A DNA stretch of 32,583 bases, taken from contig JAFVZV010000014.1 of NCBI GenBank assembly GCA_017507985.1, forward strand, positions 1 to 32,583, in the 5' to 3' direction. Under the pieces are notes generated by a model that was not told the origin of the DNA, did not search any database, and was given only the letters and a program-made list of their open reading frames with translations. The stretch's first letter is position 1. Every line of letters begins with the position of its first letter. The stretch comes from Clostridia bacterium (GTDB taxonomy: Bacteria; Bacillota; Clostridia; Oscillospirales; CAG-272). The position numbers were made by a program, and so were the translations under genes. Below, in pieces: positions 23,139 to 31,026 of the stretch.

Positions 23139-24092
23139 ATGTTAAAGTATATCCTGCAAAGAGTTGTGCTGATGCTGCTGACATTGTTCATCATCATTGG
23201 TATCTGCTTTGTGCTGATCCGACTGTTGCCGCCGGCACAGCTCGACCCGACCGACATACACAAGGATGTCGTGGAAGCGCGTCGAGAGGCGATGGGCTAT
23301 AATAAACCCATTATGGTGCAATTCGGCATTTTCCTCAAAGATATTTTCACTAAATGGGACTGGGGTATGTCGGATAAGCTGTACGTCGGACGTGACGTTT
23401 TCGAGCTGTTCTCGTCAAAAATGCCCGCAACCGTTATCGTTAACCTTTACTCGATTATTTTGAGTATCCCGATCGGTATTTTGCTTGGTATTTGGGCTGC
23501 ACTCAAAAAGAACTCGTGGATTGACCATACCATTTCCACCCTGACAATGCTGATCATATCCGTACCTTCGTTTGTGTATGCGTTCTTGATACAGTATATC
23601 TTCTCCTATAAGCTGGGCTGGTTCCCCTTTGTTATGGATCAGGGTACGGACTATTTCACCTGGTCGATGTTCAAGTCCATGCTGCCTGCGATTATGTCGT
23701 TGTCCTTTGGCGTTATTGCGGGCTTTACCAGAACGACCCGTGCCGAGCTTACCGAGGTGCTGACCAGCGACTTTATGTTGCTTGCTCGTACCAAGGGTCT
23801 GACTCGTGCGCAGGCAACGGTTCGCCATGCACTCAAAAACTGTATGGTCGTTATTTTGCCGTCGATCTTCGGTCAGTTTATCGGTATCATGTCGGGTTCG
23901 CTGATCATCGAAAAGATCTTCTCGATCCCCGGTGTCGGTCAGTTGTATATCAAGTCTATCAACGCTCCTGACTATCCGCTGTTTATCATGAACACGGCAT
24001 TCTATACCGCCATCGGTTTGGCTGCCGGTATCGTCGTTGATATCAGCTATGGCTTTATCGATCCCCGAATCCGTATGGGTTCTAAAAAATAA
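23139..24092 (+). CDS. oppB: Oligopeptide ABC transporter permease OppB
   Basis: The protein has 317 residues and six membrane helices, the normal size. MLKYILQRVVLMLLTLFIII at the start is typical of OppB/DppB. The coupling-helix region reads FTRTTRAELTEVLTSDFMLLARTKGLTRAQATVRHALKN, and the C-terminus has IIEKIFSIPGVGQLYIKSI, both standard for the binding-protein-dependent permease family. A GGAGG site precedes the ATG. It is the only permease or ATPase subunit of this operon without a large insertion. It should pair with OppC in the membrane channel. Confidence 0.95.
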   Translation: MLKYILQRVVLMLLTLFIIIGICFVLIRLLPPAQLDPTDIHKDVVEARREAMGYNKPIMVQFGIFLKDIFTKWDWGMSDKLYVGRDVFELFSSKMPATVIVNLYSIILSIPIGILLGIWAALKKNSWIDHTISTLTMLIISVPSFVYAFLIQYIFSYKLGWFPFVMDQGTDYFTWSMFKSMLPAIMSLSFGVIAGFTRTTRAELTEVLTSDFMLLARTKGLTRAQATVRHALKNCMVVILPSIFGQFIGIMSGSLIIEKIFSIPGVGQLYIKSINAPDYPLFIMNTAFYTAIGLAAGIVVDISYGFIDPRIRMGSKK

Positions 24093-24152
24093 GGAGGAAA
24101 GGAGAGAGTTTTCTAACTGCCGTATATCGGCAGGGCAGGAGATTGCATCATT

Positions 24153-25697
24153 ATGGATACCAATATTTACGAACACATTCCAAAAGAAAAATTTGCTTTT
24201 AAGCAACTTGATGCTAACATTCACGATCAGAAATTGGAAACGAAGTCGCGTGGCTATTTTGCCGATGCTATGGTCCGCTTCAAGAAGAACAAGTCTTCCG
24301 TTGTTGCCGCATGGATCATTCTTTTCCTCATTCTGTTTGCTATCGTGTCGCCCTTGATTTCTGTCAACCCCGTTCGACACATGGATAGCACCTATACCCA
24401 GCATCCGCCCTTCATTCGCGCGATCGCGGATAAGAACCTTGGCATTTTCGACGGTGCGACCAAGCACGAGAGCCAGTCGGAAAAGCAGGTCGCAATTTGG
24501 CGCGCTATCGGCGAGGAAACGGGTCTTCAGCCTGTGCTTCGCATTGTGGACACGACCGTTCAAAAGGAAAAATACCGTGGCCAGTGGCGTGATGTTGTAT
24601 ATCACAAGATCGAAAACAACAAATACTATGAAAGAGGCGTCGTTTATCGCGTCGTTTCTTATGATGAGTATCAGCGTATTCAGGATTTCCAGAATGAAAC
24701 CGGTGTACAGGTTATTTATCCCTATGTAGAGCCTAAGGATATCATGGGCATTAAGGATAATCCCAACATTTGGTATCAAGTTCAGGATAATAAAGGAACG
24801 CCACTGCAGGATGAGGACGGGAACTACATTTATCTTCCCGCCTACTCCACGGATAGTTCCATCGAGGGTCCTGTTCCCTACAACAGTATTCGCATCGAAG
24901 GCGACCCCGGCAACTATATATACAGTGCTGCTAAATCGGGTGCTGTCCATATTCGTATTTGCTACTACAACTATTATCACTATGTCAACGGTCACGAGCC
25001 CACCTATATTTTTGGTACCAACTCGCTGGGTCAGTGCCTGTTCACCGGTATCGGTGTCGGCGCACGCTTCTCGTTGATCTTTGCTGTTATCGTTTCTGCC
25101 ATCAACCTGACCATCGGTGCTATTTACGGTGCGATTCAGGGTTACTACGGCGGTCTGATCGACTTGATTTTGGACCGTATTGCTGAGGTTCTCGGCGGTG
25201 TTCCGTTTGTCGTTGTTACGACGCTGTTCCAACTACACTTAGCACAAAAGGTGGGCGTCTTGCCGTCCTTCCTGTTTGCCTTTGTATTAACGGGATGGTT
25301 AGGTATGGCGGCCTTGACGCGTAAGCAGTTCTATCGCTTCAAGAGCTTGGAGTTCGTGCTTGCCGCAAGAACGCTCGGTGCTTCCGACTGGAGACTGATG
25401 TTTAAGCACATCTTCCCCAACGCACTTGGTACCATCGTTACCAGCTGTGCATTGGTTATTCCCGGCGTTATCAGCTCGGAGGTTTCGTTGACCTACTTGG
25501 GTATCATCAACTTGCAGGAGCTGTTCGGTACCTCGATCGGTACGCTGGCTTCGCAGGGTCAGACGGCAATGACGGCTGCTCCGCACGCGATGCTGTTCCC
25601 GTCCATCTTTATTTCGTTGCTGCTGATCTCGTTCAACCTGTTTGGTAACGGTCTGCGCGATGCCTTTAACCCGTCTACGAGAGGAGTGGAGGATTGA
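24153..25697 (+). CDS. oppC: Oligopeptide ABC transporter permease OppC with large extracytoplasmic insertion
   Basis: The protein has 514 residues against the usual ~300. Helix 1 is at about residues 50-70. About 200 residues then precede helix 2, rich in Tyr, Asp and Asn (YHKIENNKYYERGVVYRVVS, IYPYVEPKDIMGIKDN); by topology they face outward. The family signature before helix 2, normally GTDxLGRD, reads GTNSLGQC here. The remaining five helices are normal and include the coupling segment LEFVLAARTLGASDWRLMFKHIFPN. The start at 24153 is 60 bases after oppB; the upstream ribosome site (GGCAGGAGATTG) is weaker than in neighbours. The stop is 1 base before the oppD start. The extra domain may dock the enlarged receptor. 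Confidence 0.92.
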   Translation: MDTNIYEHIPKEKFAFKQLDANIHDQKLETKSRGYFADAMVRFKKNKSSVVAAWIILFLILFAIVSPLISVNPVRHMDSTYTQHPPFIRAIADKNLGIFDGATKHESQSEKQVAIWRAIGEETGLQPVLRIVDTTVQKEKYRGQWRDVVYHKIENNKYYERGVVYRVVSYDEYQRIQDFQNETGVQVIYPYVEPKDIMGIKDNPNIWYQVQDNKGTPLQDEDGNYIYLPAYSTDSSIEGPVPYNSIRIEGDPGNYIYSAAKSGAVHIRICYYNYYHYVNGHEPTYIFGTNSLGQCLFTGIGVGARFSLIFAVIVSAINLTIGAIYGAIQGYYGGLIDLILDRIAEVLGGVPFVVVTTLFQLHLAQKVGVLPSFLFAFVLTGWLGMAALTRKQFYRFKSLEFVLAARTLGASDWRLMFKHIFPNALGTIVTSCALVIPGVISSEVSLTYLGIINLQELFGTSIGTLASQGQTAMTAAPHAMLFPSIFISLLLISFNLFGNGLRDAFNPSTRGVED

Positions 25698-25698
25698 T

Positions 25699-27870
25699 AT
25701 GGAAAATAAACTTCATGTAAAAAATCTGACGATCTCCTTCCGCACGTCCAACGGTAAAGTTCAGGCGGTGCGCGGCATTGATTTTGACCTTGCCAAGGGT
25801 GAAACGCTGGCGATCGTCGGTGAATCTGGTTCGGGTAAATCGGTTACGTCCAAAGCAGTTTTGGGTATTCTTGCCGGTAACTCTATTGTTGAGGGCGGTG
25901 AGATCATCTACGACGGTAAGGATCTTCTCAAGATCCCCGAAGACGAATTCCACAAGATCCGTGGCGATAAAATTGCTATGATCTTCCAGGATCCTATGTC
26001 TAGCTTGAACCCTATCGTCAAGATTGGTAGACAGCTGACCGAAGCTATGATCCTGAAGGGCAAGGCAAGACAGCGTGAGAGCCGTTTGACGTTCAACGCA
26101 TATCTGAAAGCCTTGAACGATCGCATGGTGCAGGGAATTGCCAAGGGGGATGCGTCTGTTGCAGGCGCACTTACCAAAAAGTGCAAGGACTTTGATGCGT
26201 TTGAATACAAGCACCTTGCGCTTGAGGGCGCGTATAACGTTGCGTTCTCGGCAGCAAGCGAAGCAATCACCGAGATCGACAGTGTTCTGTTTGAAATTGA
26301 AAAGAAGGTTCTCTCCGATGCGGCTTACCGCATGAAGAATATCAAAAGTCTTTCGCTCAACTCCATCAACGATTGGGTTGTATGCGCCAAGGCGGATCAG
26401 TTGAAGGAATGTGCTGAGAGACTGCCCGCTGAAGCCAAGACAGCCAGAAAGACGGGCGACTATACGGAAACGGTTGCCATTCTAAACACGCTAAAAGCAA
26501 TTTTGAGTGAGGCTGTTACCTTCACTCAGCCGAACTTCTTTGCGATGGGCTATTATCTGACCTTCTGTCCCGAGAAAAAACTGCCCACGATGCCTTCGGT
26601 TGAAGAGCTTAACGCTTATCTGCGCAAATATTTGGATGACAATTTCATGCTCGCGTTTATTGCAGATGCCAAAAATGCTCTAGCATACTCGGCTGATCTG
26701 TTCTACAAGGAGTTGCTTGAAGCGATTGCCTTCCTCAAACAAAATCGTACTGTTTTTGAAGCGTCTGCGCTGAACAAGAGGACGGTTCTTGGCGCATATA
26801 AAGCGATGGCCAAAGAAGTCATCGAGACCATTGATCCTTTGAATACTGTCAAGGATAGCTTGGTTTATACCTTTGGTACAGGTCTGCACACCGAGATTGA
26901 AAAATACTTCGGCGGTATTGTTAAAAACGAAGCGGAAACCAAGCGTTACGCTAAGCAAAAGGCAAAGTATGACCGCATCGTGGCCAAGGGCAAAACGCCC
27001 AACGGTGAGGTTGTCCCGGCCTCGCTGACTGACCTTGAGCTGGTCAGACAAAATATGCTTCATCAGATCGATCGTTTGATTGCTCATTTTGAAGAGCTGA
27101 TCGCAGCTAGAAATACGCGCGATTACGAGGCTGAAACGATTGCATTGATCGATTTCTTGAAGGCCAACGCATCCGGTGTTGTCAACAAGGTGACCAAGCG
27201 TATTGCCAAAGCAAGAGCGCTCAAGCTAATGGATGAGGTCGGTATTTCCGAGCCTCGCAAGAGATACAATCAGTATCCGTTCGAGTTCTCGGGCGGTATG
27301 CTGCAGAGAATCGTTATTGCAATTGCGCTTGCCGCAGACCCCGACATTTTGATCTGTGACGAGCCCACGACGGCGCTGGACGTAACCATTCAGGCGCGTA
27401 TTCTGGAGCTGATCAATAATCTGAAGCGTGAAAGACAGCTTTCGATCATTTTCATCACGCACGACCTTGGCGTCGTCGCTAATATGGCGGACCGCATTGC
27501 GGTTATGTATGCCGGTAAGATCGTCGAGTACGGTACGGCAGAGGATATTTTCTATCACTCGGCACATCCGTACACCTGGGCACTTTTGTCCTCGATGCCT
27601 GACTTGGACACCAACGAAAAGTTGGATGCCATTCCCGGTACGCCTCCGAATATGATCTATCCTCCTGTGGGTGACGCATTTGCTGCACGTAACAAGTATG
27701 CGATGCAGATCGATTTTGAACGTCAACCTCCGATGTTTAAGATCAGCGATACCCACTATGCTGCAACTTGGTTGTTGCACCCCGATGCGCCCAAGATCGA
27801 TCCTCCTAAGACGATTCTTGACCGTATCGCCAGAATGAAGGAAAGGAGAGGTGATACTCATGAGTCATAA
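25699..27870 (+). CDS. oppD: Oligopeptide ABC transporter ATPase OppD with ~370-residue insertion
   Basis: The protein has 723 residues against ~330 for OppD. Residues 1-115 are a normal N-terminal ABC part: Walker A GESGSGKS at 41-48 and the Q-loop IFQDPMSSLNP with Gln97. The helical subdomain is then interrupted. About 370 residues (roughly 130-500) of mainly helical, charged sequence follow, without recognised motifs. The ABC core resumes at ARALKLMDEVGI, with the signature FSGGMLQR (near 530), Walker B ILICDEPTTALD (near 550) and the H-loop FITHDLGVV. The C-terminal OppD/DppD oligopeptide domain is present, but cysteines of the usual iron-sulfur motif are not seen there. All ATPase motifs are intact, so it should be active. 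The start follows GGAGG and the stop overlaps oppF. Confidence 0.93.
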   Translation: MENKLHVKNLTISFRTSNGKVQAVRGIDFDLAKGETLAIVGESGSGKSVTSKAVLGILAGNSIVEGGEIIYDGKDLLKIPEDEFHKIRGDKIAMIFQDPMSSLNPIVKIGRQLTEAMILKGKARQRESRLTFNAYLKALNDRMVQGIAKGDASVAGALTKKCKDFDAFEYKHLALEGAYNVAFSAASEAITEIDSVLFEIEKKVLSDAAYRMKNIKSLSLNSINDWVVCAKADQLKECAERLPAEAKTARKTGDYTETVAILNTLKAILSEAVTFTQPNFFAMGYYLTFCPEKKLPTMPSVEELNAYLRKYLDDNFMLAFIADAKNALAYSADLFYKELLEAIAFLKQNRTVFEASALNKRTVLGAYKAMAKEVIETIDPLNTVKDSLVYTFGTGLHTEIEKYFGGIVKNEAETKRYAKQKAKYDRIVAKGKTPNGEVVPASLTDLELVRQNMLHQIDRLIAHFEELIAARNTRDYEAETIALIDFLKANASGVVNKVTKRIAKARALKLMDEVGISEPRKRYNQYPFEFSGGMLQRIVIAIALAADPDILICDEPTTALDVTIQARILELINNLKRERQLSIIFITHDLGVVANMADRIAVMYAGKIVEYGTAEDIFYHSAHPYTWALLSSMPDLDTNEKLDAIPGTPPNMIYPPVGDAFAARNKYAMQIDFERQPPMFKISDTHYAATWLLHPDAPKIDPPKTILDRIARMKERRGDTHES

Positions 27871-29053
27871 TCCTGAAACTCTTCTGAAAGTTGAACATCT
27901 TTGTCAATACTTCGGCTTTAACCGCGCGGTTGATGACGTAAGCTTTGAAATCAAAAAGGGCGAGGTGTTCGGCCTTGTTGGTGAGTCGGGCTGTGGTAAG
28001 ACAACCACGGGACGTTCCATCATCAAGCTGTACGATATCACCTCGGGTAACATTTACTACAAGGGTATCCGTATCAGCGCAGGCTTGCGTTCGTACTATC
28101 AGGATATCGCCGATGCCAAAAAAGAATATAAAGAAAAGGTAGCATTGGCTAAGTCCCCCGAACAGGCGGCAGAGCTTAAGCGTCACATGGAAGAGATCGT
28201 TGCGGACCGCAAGCAGCAGATCGCACTTGCAAAATCCGATCTCAAAAACTGTGATAAGGAGTATTCCAAGAAGCTGGTGGCAGAAGTAAAGGCTAAATAC
28301 GAGCCGTTGCTTGCTAACGCTACGGATGAGATCAAAAAGGAATACCGTAACGAGCTGCGCAAGGCCAAGAATGCCAAGGTCGTCGGACAGATCCAAATGA
28401 TCTTCCAGGATTCCGGTTCGGCACTTGACCCCCGTATGACGGTTCGTGAGATCATTTCCGAGGGCTTGATTATCCGCGGTGAGCGTGACAAGAAGGTCAT
28501 TGACCAGAAGGTCTATGAAATGCTCGAGATGGTCGGTCTGGTTAGGGAGCACGCATCGCGTTATCCCCACGAATTCTCGGGCGGTCAGCGTCAGAGAATC
28601 GGTATCGCACGTGCTATCATAATGAACCCTGAGTTGATCATCGCTGACGAGCCTGTTTCGGCGCTCGACGTGTCTATTCAGGCGCAGGTTATCAACCTGA
28701 TGAATGATCTTCGCCGCAATCTGGGCTTGACAATTCTGTTCGTTGCGCACGACTTGTCTGTTGTTAAATACTTCTCCGATCGTATCGGTGTTATGTATTT
28801 CGGTAAGCTGGTCGAGCTTGCAACCTCGGAAGAATTGTTCAAAAATCCGTTGCATCCCTATACTCGCTCTTTGCTCTCGGCTATTCCTCTGCCTGACCCC
28901 ATTTATGAGAAGAACAGAAAGAGAATCGCCTACGAGCCTCTTGTTGAGCACGATTATTCAGTAGATAAGCCTTCGTTGCGCGAGATCTCTCCCGGACATT
29001 TTGTTCAGTGCAATGATGCGGAATTTGAAAAATATCAAAAAATGCTCAAATAA
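27860..29053 (+). CDS. oppF: Oligopeptide ABC transporter ATPase OppF with coiled-coil-like insertion
   Basis: The protein has 397 residues against ~320 for OppF. Walker A GESGCGKT is at 41-48. Between the strand after it ([10 protein letters not shown]) and the Q-loop ([17 protein letters not shown], Gln183) lie about 95 extra residues (roughly 75-172). They are nearly all Lys, Glu, Ala, Asp, Leu and Gln and look like one or two long helices, possibly a coiled coil. The rest is normal: signature [15 protein letters not shown], Walker [14 protein letters not shown]-loop VAHDLSVV, and the [16 protein letters not shown] motif of OppF. The start at 27860 has GAAAGGAGAGG upstream and overlaps oppD by 11 bases, so translation is coupled. 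Confidence 0.95.
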   Translation: MSHNPETLLKVEHLCQYFGFNRAVDDVSFEIKKGEVFGLVGESGCGKTTTGRSIIKLYDITSGNIYYKGIRISAGLRSYYQDIADAKKEYKEKVALAKSPEQAAELKRHMEEIVADRKQQIALAKSDLKNCDKEYSKKLVAEVKAKYEPLLANATDEIKKEYRNELRKAKNAKVVGQIQMIFQDSGSALDPRMTVREIISEGLIIRGERDKKVIDQKVYEMLEMVGLVREHASRYPHEFSGGQRQRIGIARAIIMNPELIIADEPVSALDVSIQAQVINLMNDLRRNLGLTILFVAHDLSVVKYFSDRIGVMYFGKLVELATSEELFKNPLHPYTRSLLSAIPLPDPIYEKNRKRIAYEPLVEHDYSVDKPSLREISPGHFVQCNDAEFEKYQKMLK

Positions 29054-29071
29054 GCATTGGTTTGAGGTAAC

Positions 29072-29476
29072 ATGAAAGATAACAAAACCAAGTGGACCTA
29101 TATCACGCATTTGGCGATTGCGCTGATCATGTTTGTCATCTGCGCAACGGCATGGAATCTCTTCGAACAGACAGAGACGCTTGTAATTGTCAAGATCTTA
29201 TCGGATAGTTGCTTCCTGCCGGGTGTTTTGTACGTTGGTATTACATTGCTTGGCTGGGTTTCTTCTAAAGGATTTTTTGATATTTTCGGCTACTCGATCC
29301 ACGGGTTGTTTTATCTGTGGAAGAAAGAGTCGTATTACAAGCAAAAAAGTCTATATGACTACCGTAAAGAAAAAGAGGAAAACAGAAAGCCGTTCAATTG
29401 GCCGATGTTGGTTGTCGGACTGGTTTTCCTTGGACTTGGAACGATTGGTACTATCGTCTTTTTGATGATAGAGTAA
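29072..29476 (+). CDS. DUF3899 small membrane protein
   Basis: The protein has 134 residues and starts 18 bases after oppF behind TTTGAGGTAA, so it belongs to the opp transcript. Three hydrophobic segments are seen: residues ~10-30, ~44-66 and ~108-130. The middle contains DSCFLPGVLYVGITLLGWVS and FFDIFGYS, followed by a charged YYKQKSLYDYRKEKEENRK loop; these features match DUF3899, a family of unknown function common in Firmicutes. Its position suggests an accessory role in the transporter, but family members also occur elsewhere. A strong terminator follows. Confidence 0.8.
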   Translation: MKDNKTKWTYITHLAIALIMFVICATAWNLFEQTETLVIVKILSDSCFLPGVLYVGITLLGWVSSKGFFDIFGYSIHGLFYLWKKESYYKQKSLYDYRKEKEENRKPFNWPMLVVGLVFLGLGTIGTIVFLMIE

Positions 29477-29490
29477 TCGAACCGACCACA

Positions 29491-29522
29491 AAAAAGAACC
29501 GCACAATTGTGCGGTTCTTTTT
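29491..29522. terminator. Bidirectional terminator ending the opp operon
   Basis: A perfect 32-base inverted repeat with a GAACCGCACAA core is flanked by A5 and T5. It serves the opp operon and the convergent nuclease gene. Confidence 0.9.
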
Positions 29523-29526
29523 GATA

Positions 29527-30852
29527 TCAAAGCTCTTTCTTTCGTAATTTGAGGCAGGTGCTGACGGAGGCCAGCAACAGTATAGGCAGCGCGGAGATAA
29601 CAACGGCAGACTGACAACCGCCCGTCGGTTGCTCACCGGTAGAGGGGGGCGTAGGTGTTTGCGTGTTATCGTTGCCGCAATCAGATTCTATCTTGGCGCA
29701 AACAGTACAAATACGGCTGAGATTTCCGTAGCCATCGTCGACCCAATCGCTGAACACGTGCCCCTCGGCGGTGGAAATGACACGGCCGATTGCCGTCTTT
29801 TCGTTGCAGCTTGTGCAATAAGTGTCGCCGGTATAGCCCTCTTTGTAGCAGGTCGCGGCGACCATTCCGCGTATTTCGGTTTTCTCATGCGTGCAGGGAA
29901 CATCAGGCGTGTCGGGCGTATCAGGCGTGTCGGGGGTGTCGGGAGCACTGCTCTGAGCCATGCCCGAAGGGGTCGTGATATCGGAAGGAACTTGCTTGCC
30001 AAACAGCAGCCAAGCGTATTCGGGATAATCAATAAATACGTTTCTGTTACCTTGGATGGCACCAACAACCTCATTTCGTCCCATTTCCCAAGTATCTACA
30101 GGGTCGAGCGCGCACCACTCAAGCAGAACGTCGACACTTTGGAACACGTTGGTGATATTGTTGCAGGAAGAAAGCTGACCTCCATAGCGAACGTAAACGT
30201 ACAGACAAATACGTGCGACATCGCCTTTGACGTTGTCAAGCGGTTCGAAATAGCTTCCGCCCGACTTTCCTCCCACGGCACCGTTTACAAGGGAAGAACC
30301 TTTAGCATCACTGCCTGATGTAACGTTGCCGTATTTTTTATTACCACGGATAGAGTTAGTCTGTACGTCATCGGGGCGAACATGATGCAGGTCAGCCCCT
30401 GCGCCATCGTTGCCAAAGCCGCCCAAGCTCTTGGGCCAGACGTGTTCGCGGTTCCAACCAATGCTGCCCGAACCGATAAAATCGCTTCTTTTGACAACAA
30501 CGGAGGTGTAAAGCAGTACGATGGAGCCATCACCATTTTGACAGTCGGTATTGACGCTCATGTCGCGGCAATCGCTGTAGGACGTTTTGCGCGTATGCGT
30601 TGAAGTCATCAATGTGCGGAGCGAGGTGAGAAGCTCAGCTTGCGACAACTGCGAAAGTGATGCGTAGGTGTAGTCTTGGGTGTAATAGGCATCTGCCGAG
30701 GTGCCGTCCAGCGTGGTGCAGACCTCGTCGCGCACACCGGCGTTCTTGGTGGTATTGTAAGTTGCAGGGGCGGCGAAGGTGGGGATGCAAAGGCTGCAAA
30801 GCAGCAAGCAAACCATGAGCAAGGCCGCGGCGCGTTTGATATGTTGGTTCAT
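29527..30852 (-). CDS. Secreted endonuclease I-type nuclease with cysteine-rich repeat and C-terminal anchor
   Basis: The protein has 441 residues and starts at 30852 behind GGAGA. A signal peptide (MNQHIKRAAALLMVCLLLCS, then LCIPTFAAPA) predicts cleavage after AFA-type residues near 29. The endonuclease I domain (residues ~60-300) has the HNH-like signature WNREHVWPKSLGG, then DLHHVRPDDVQTNSIRGNKKYG, which holds the catalytic histidine and metal ligands. A Thr-Pro-Asp repeat linker follows (~318-335), then a cysteine-rich module (CTHEKTEIRGMVAATCYKEG, YCTSCNEKTAIG) and a second linker. The end is a hydrophobic helix with RKKEL, a simple membrane anchor without an LPxTG motif. It probably degrades extracellular DNA or RNA for nutrients, on the cell surface. 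Confidence 0.9.
   Translation of the reverse strand: MNQHIKRAAALLMVCLLLCSLCIPTFAAPATYNTTKNAGVRDEVCTTLDGTSADAYYTQDYTYASLSQLSQAELLTSLRTLMTSTHTRKTSYSDCRDMSVNTDCQNGDGSIVLLYTSVVVKRSDFIGSGSIGWNREHVWPKSLGGFGNDGAGADLHHVRPDDVQTNSIRGNKKYGNVTSGSDAKGSSLVNGAVGGKSGGSYFEPLDNVKGDVARICLYVYVRYGGQLSSCNNITNVFQSVDVLLEWCALDPVDTWEMGRNEVVGAIQGNRNVFIDYPEYAWLLFGKQVPSDITTPSGMAQSSAPDTPDTPDTPDTPDVPCTHEKTEIRGMVAATCYKEGYTGDTYCTSCNEKTAIGRVISTAEGHVFSDWVDDGYGNLSRICTVCAKIESDCGNDNTQTPTPPSTGEQPTGGCQSAVVISALPILLLASVSTCLKLRKKEL
29902..29946 (-). repeat. Tandem 9-base repeat encoding Pro-Asp-Thr
   Basis: About four to five copies of a 9-base unit (ACGCCTGAT and variants on the minus strand) encode PDTPDTPDTPDTPDV in the linker of the nuclease. 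Such repeats can vary in copy number by slippage. Confidence 0.8.
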
Positions 30853-30880
30853 AGCGATCTCCGTTTCATGTGATATGCTA

Positions 30881-30909
30881 ATGATACCATACACTGCTCC
30901 ATTTTGCAA
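30881..30909 (-). promoter_or_regulatory. Promoter of the nuclease gene
   Basis: On the minus strand TTGCAA (plus 30904-30909) is separated by 17 bases from TATCAT (plus 30881-30886), about 30 bases before the start codon. Confidence 0.7.
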
Positions 30910-30956
30910 CTGTTTTAGCGAAAAAGAGTCTTTTTTATGAGAGAGAGCGCTACTTC

Positions 30957-30984
30957 TTGACATTTTTCGGGATTATGATATAAT
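30957..30984 (+). promoter_or_regulatory. Promoter of the 275-residue membrane protein gene
   Basis: Perfect TTGACA (30957-30962), 16-base spacer, perfect TATAAT (30979-30984). Confidence 0.9.
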
Positions 30985-31026
30985 GAAAGCACCAAAAAAA
31001 GACGCGCGCGTCGGGAAGGAAACAGT

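Noticed and set aside
23415..25232. An open frame of 605 codons on the minus strand across oppB and oppC
   Set aside because: It crosses two clear permease genes, has low-complexity Asn/Asp/Arg-rich content and no start signal; it is a by-product of codon bias.
26086..27200. Intein or insertion sequence as the origin of the OppD insert
   Set aside because: No Cys/Ser start, no terminal His-Asn, no homing endonuclease or transposase motif, no flanking repeats, and the composition matches the rest of the gene.
29902..29946. CRISPR-like short direct repeats
   Set aside because: The 9-base units are contiguous, in frame, and encode a Pro-Asp-Thr linker within the nuclease; there are no spacers.
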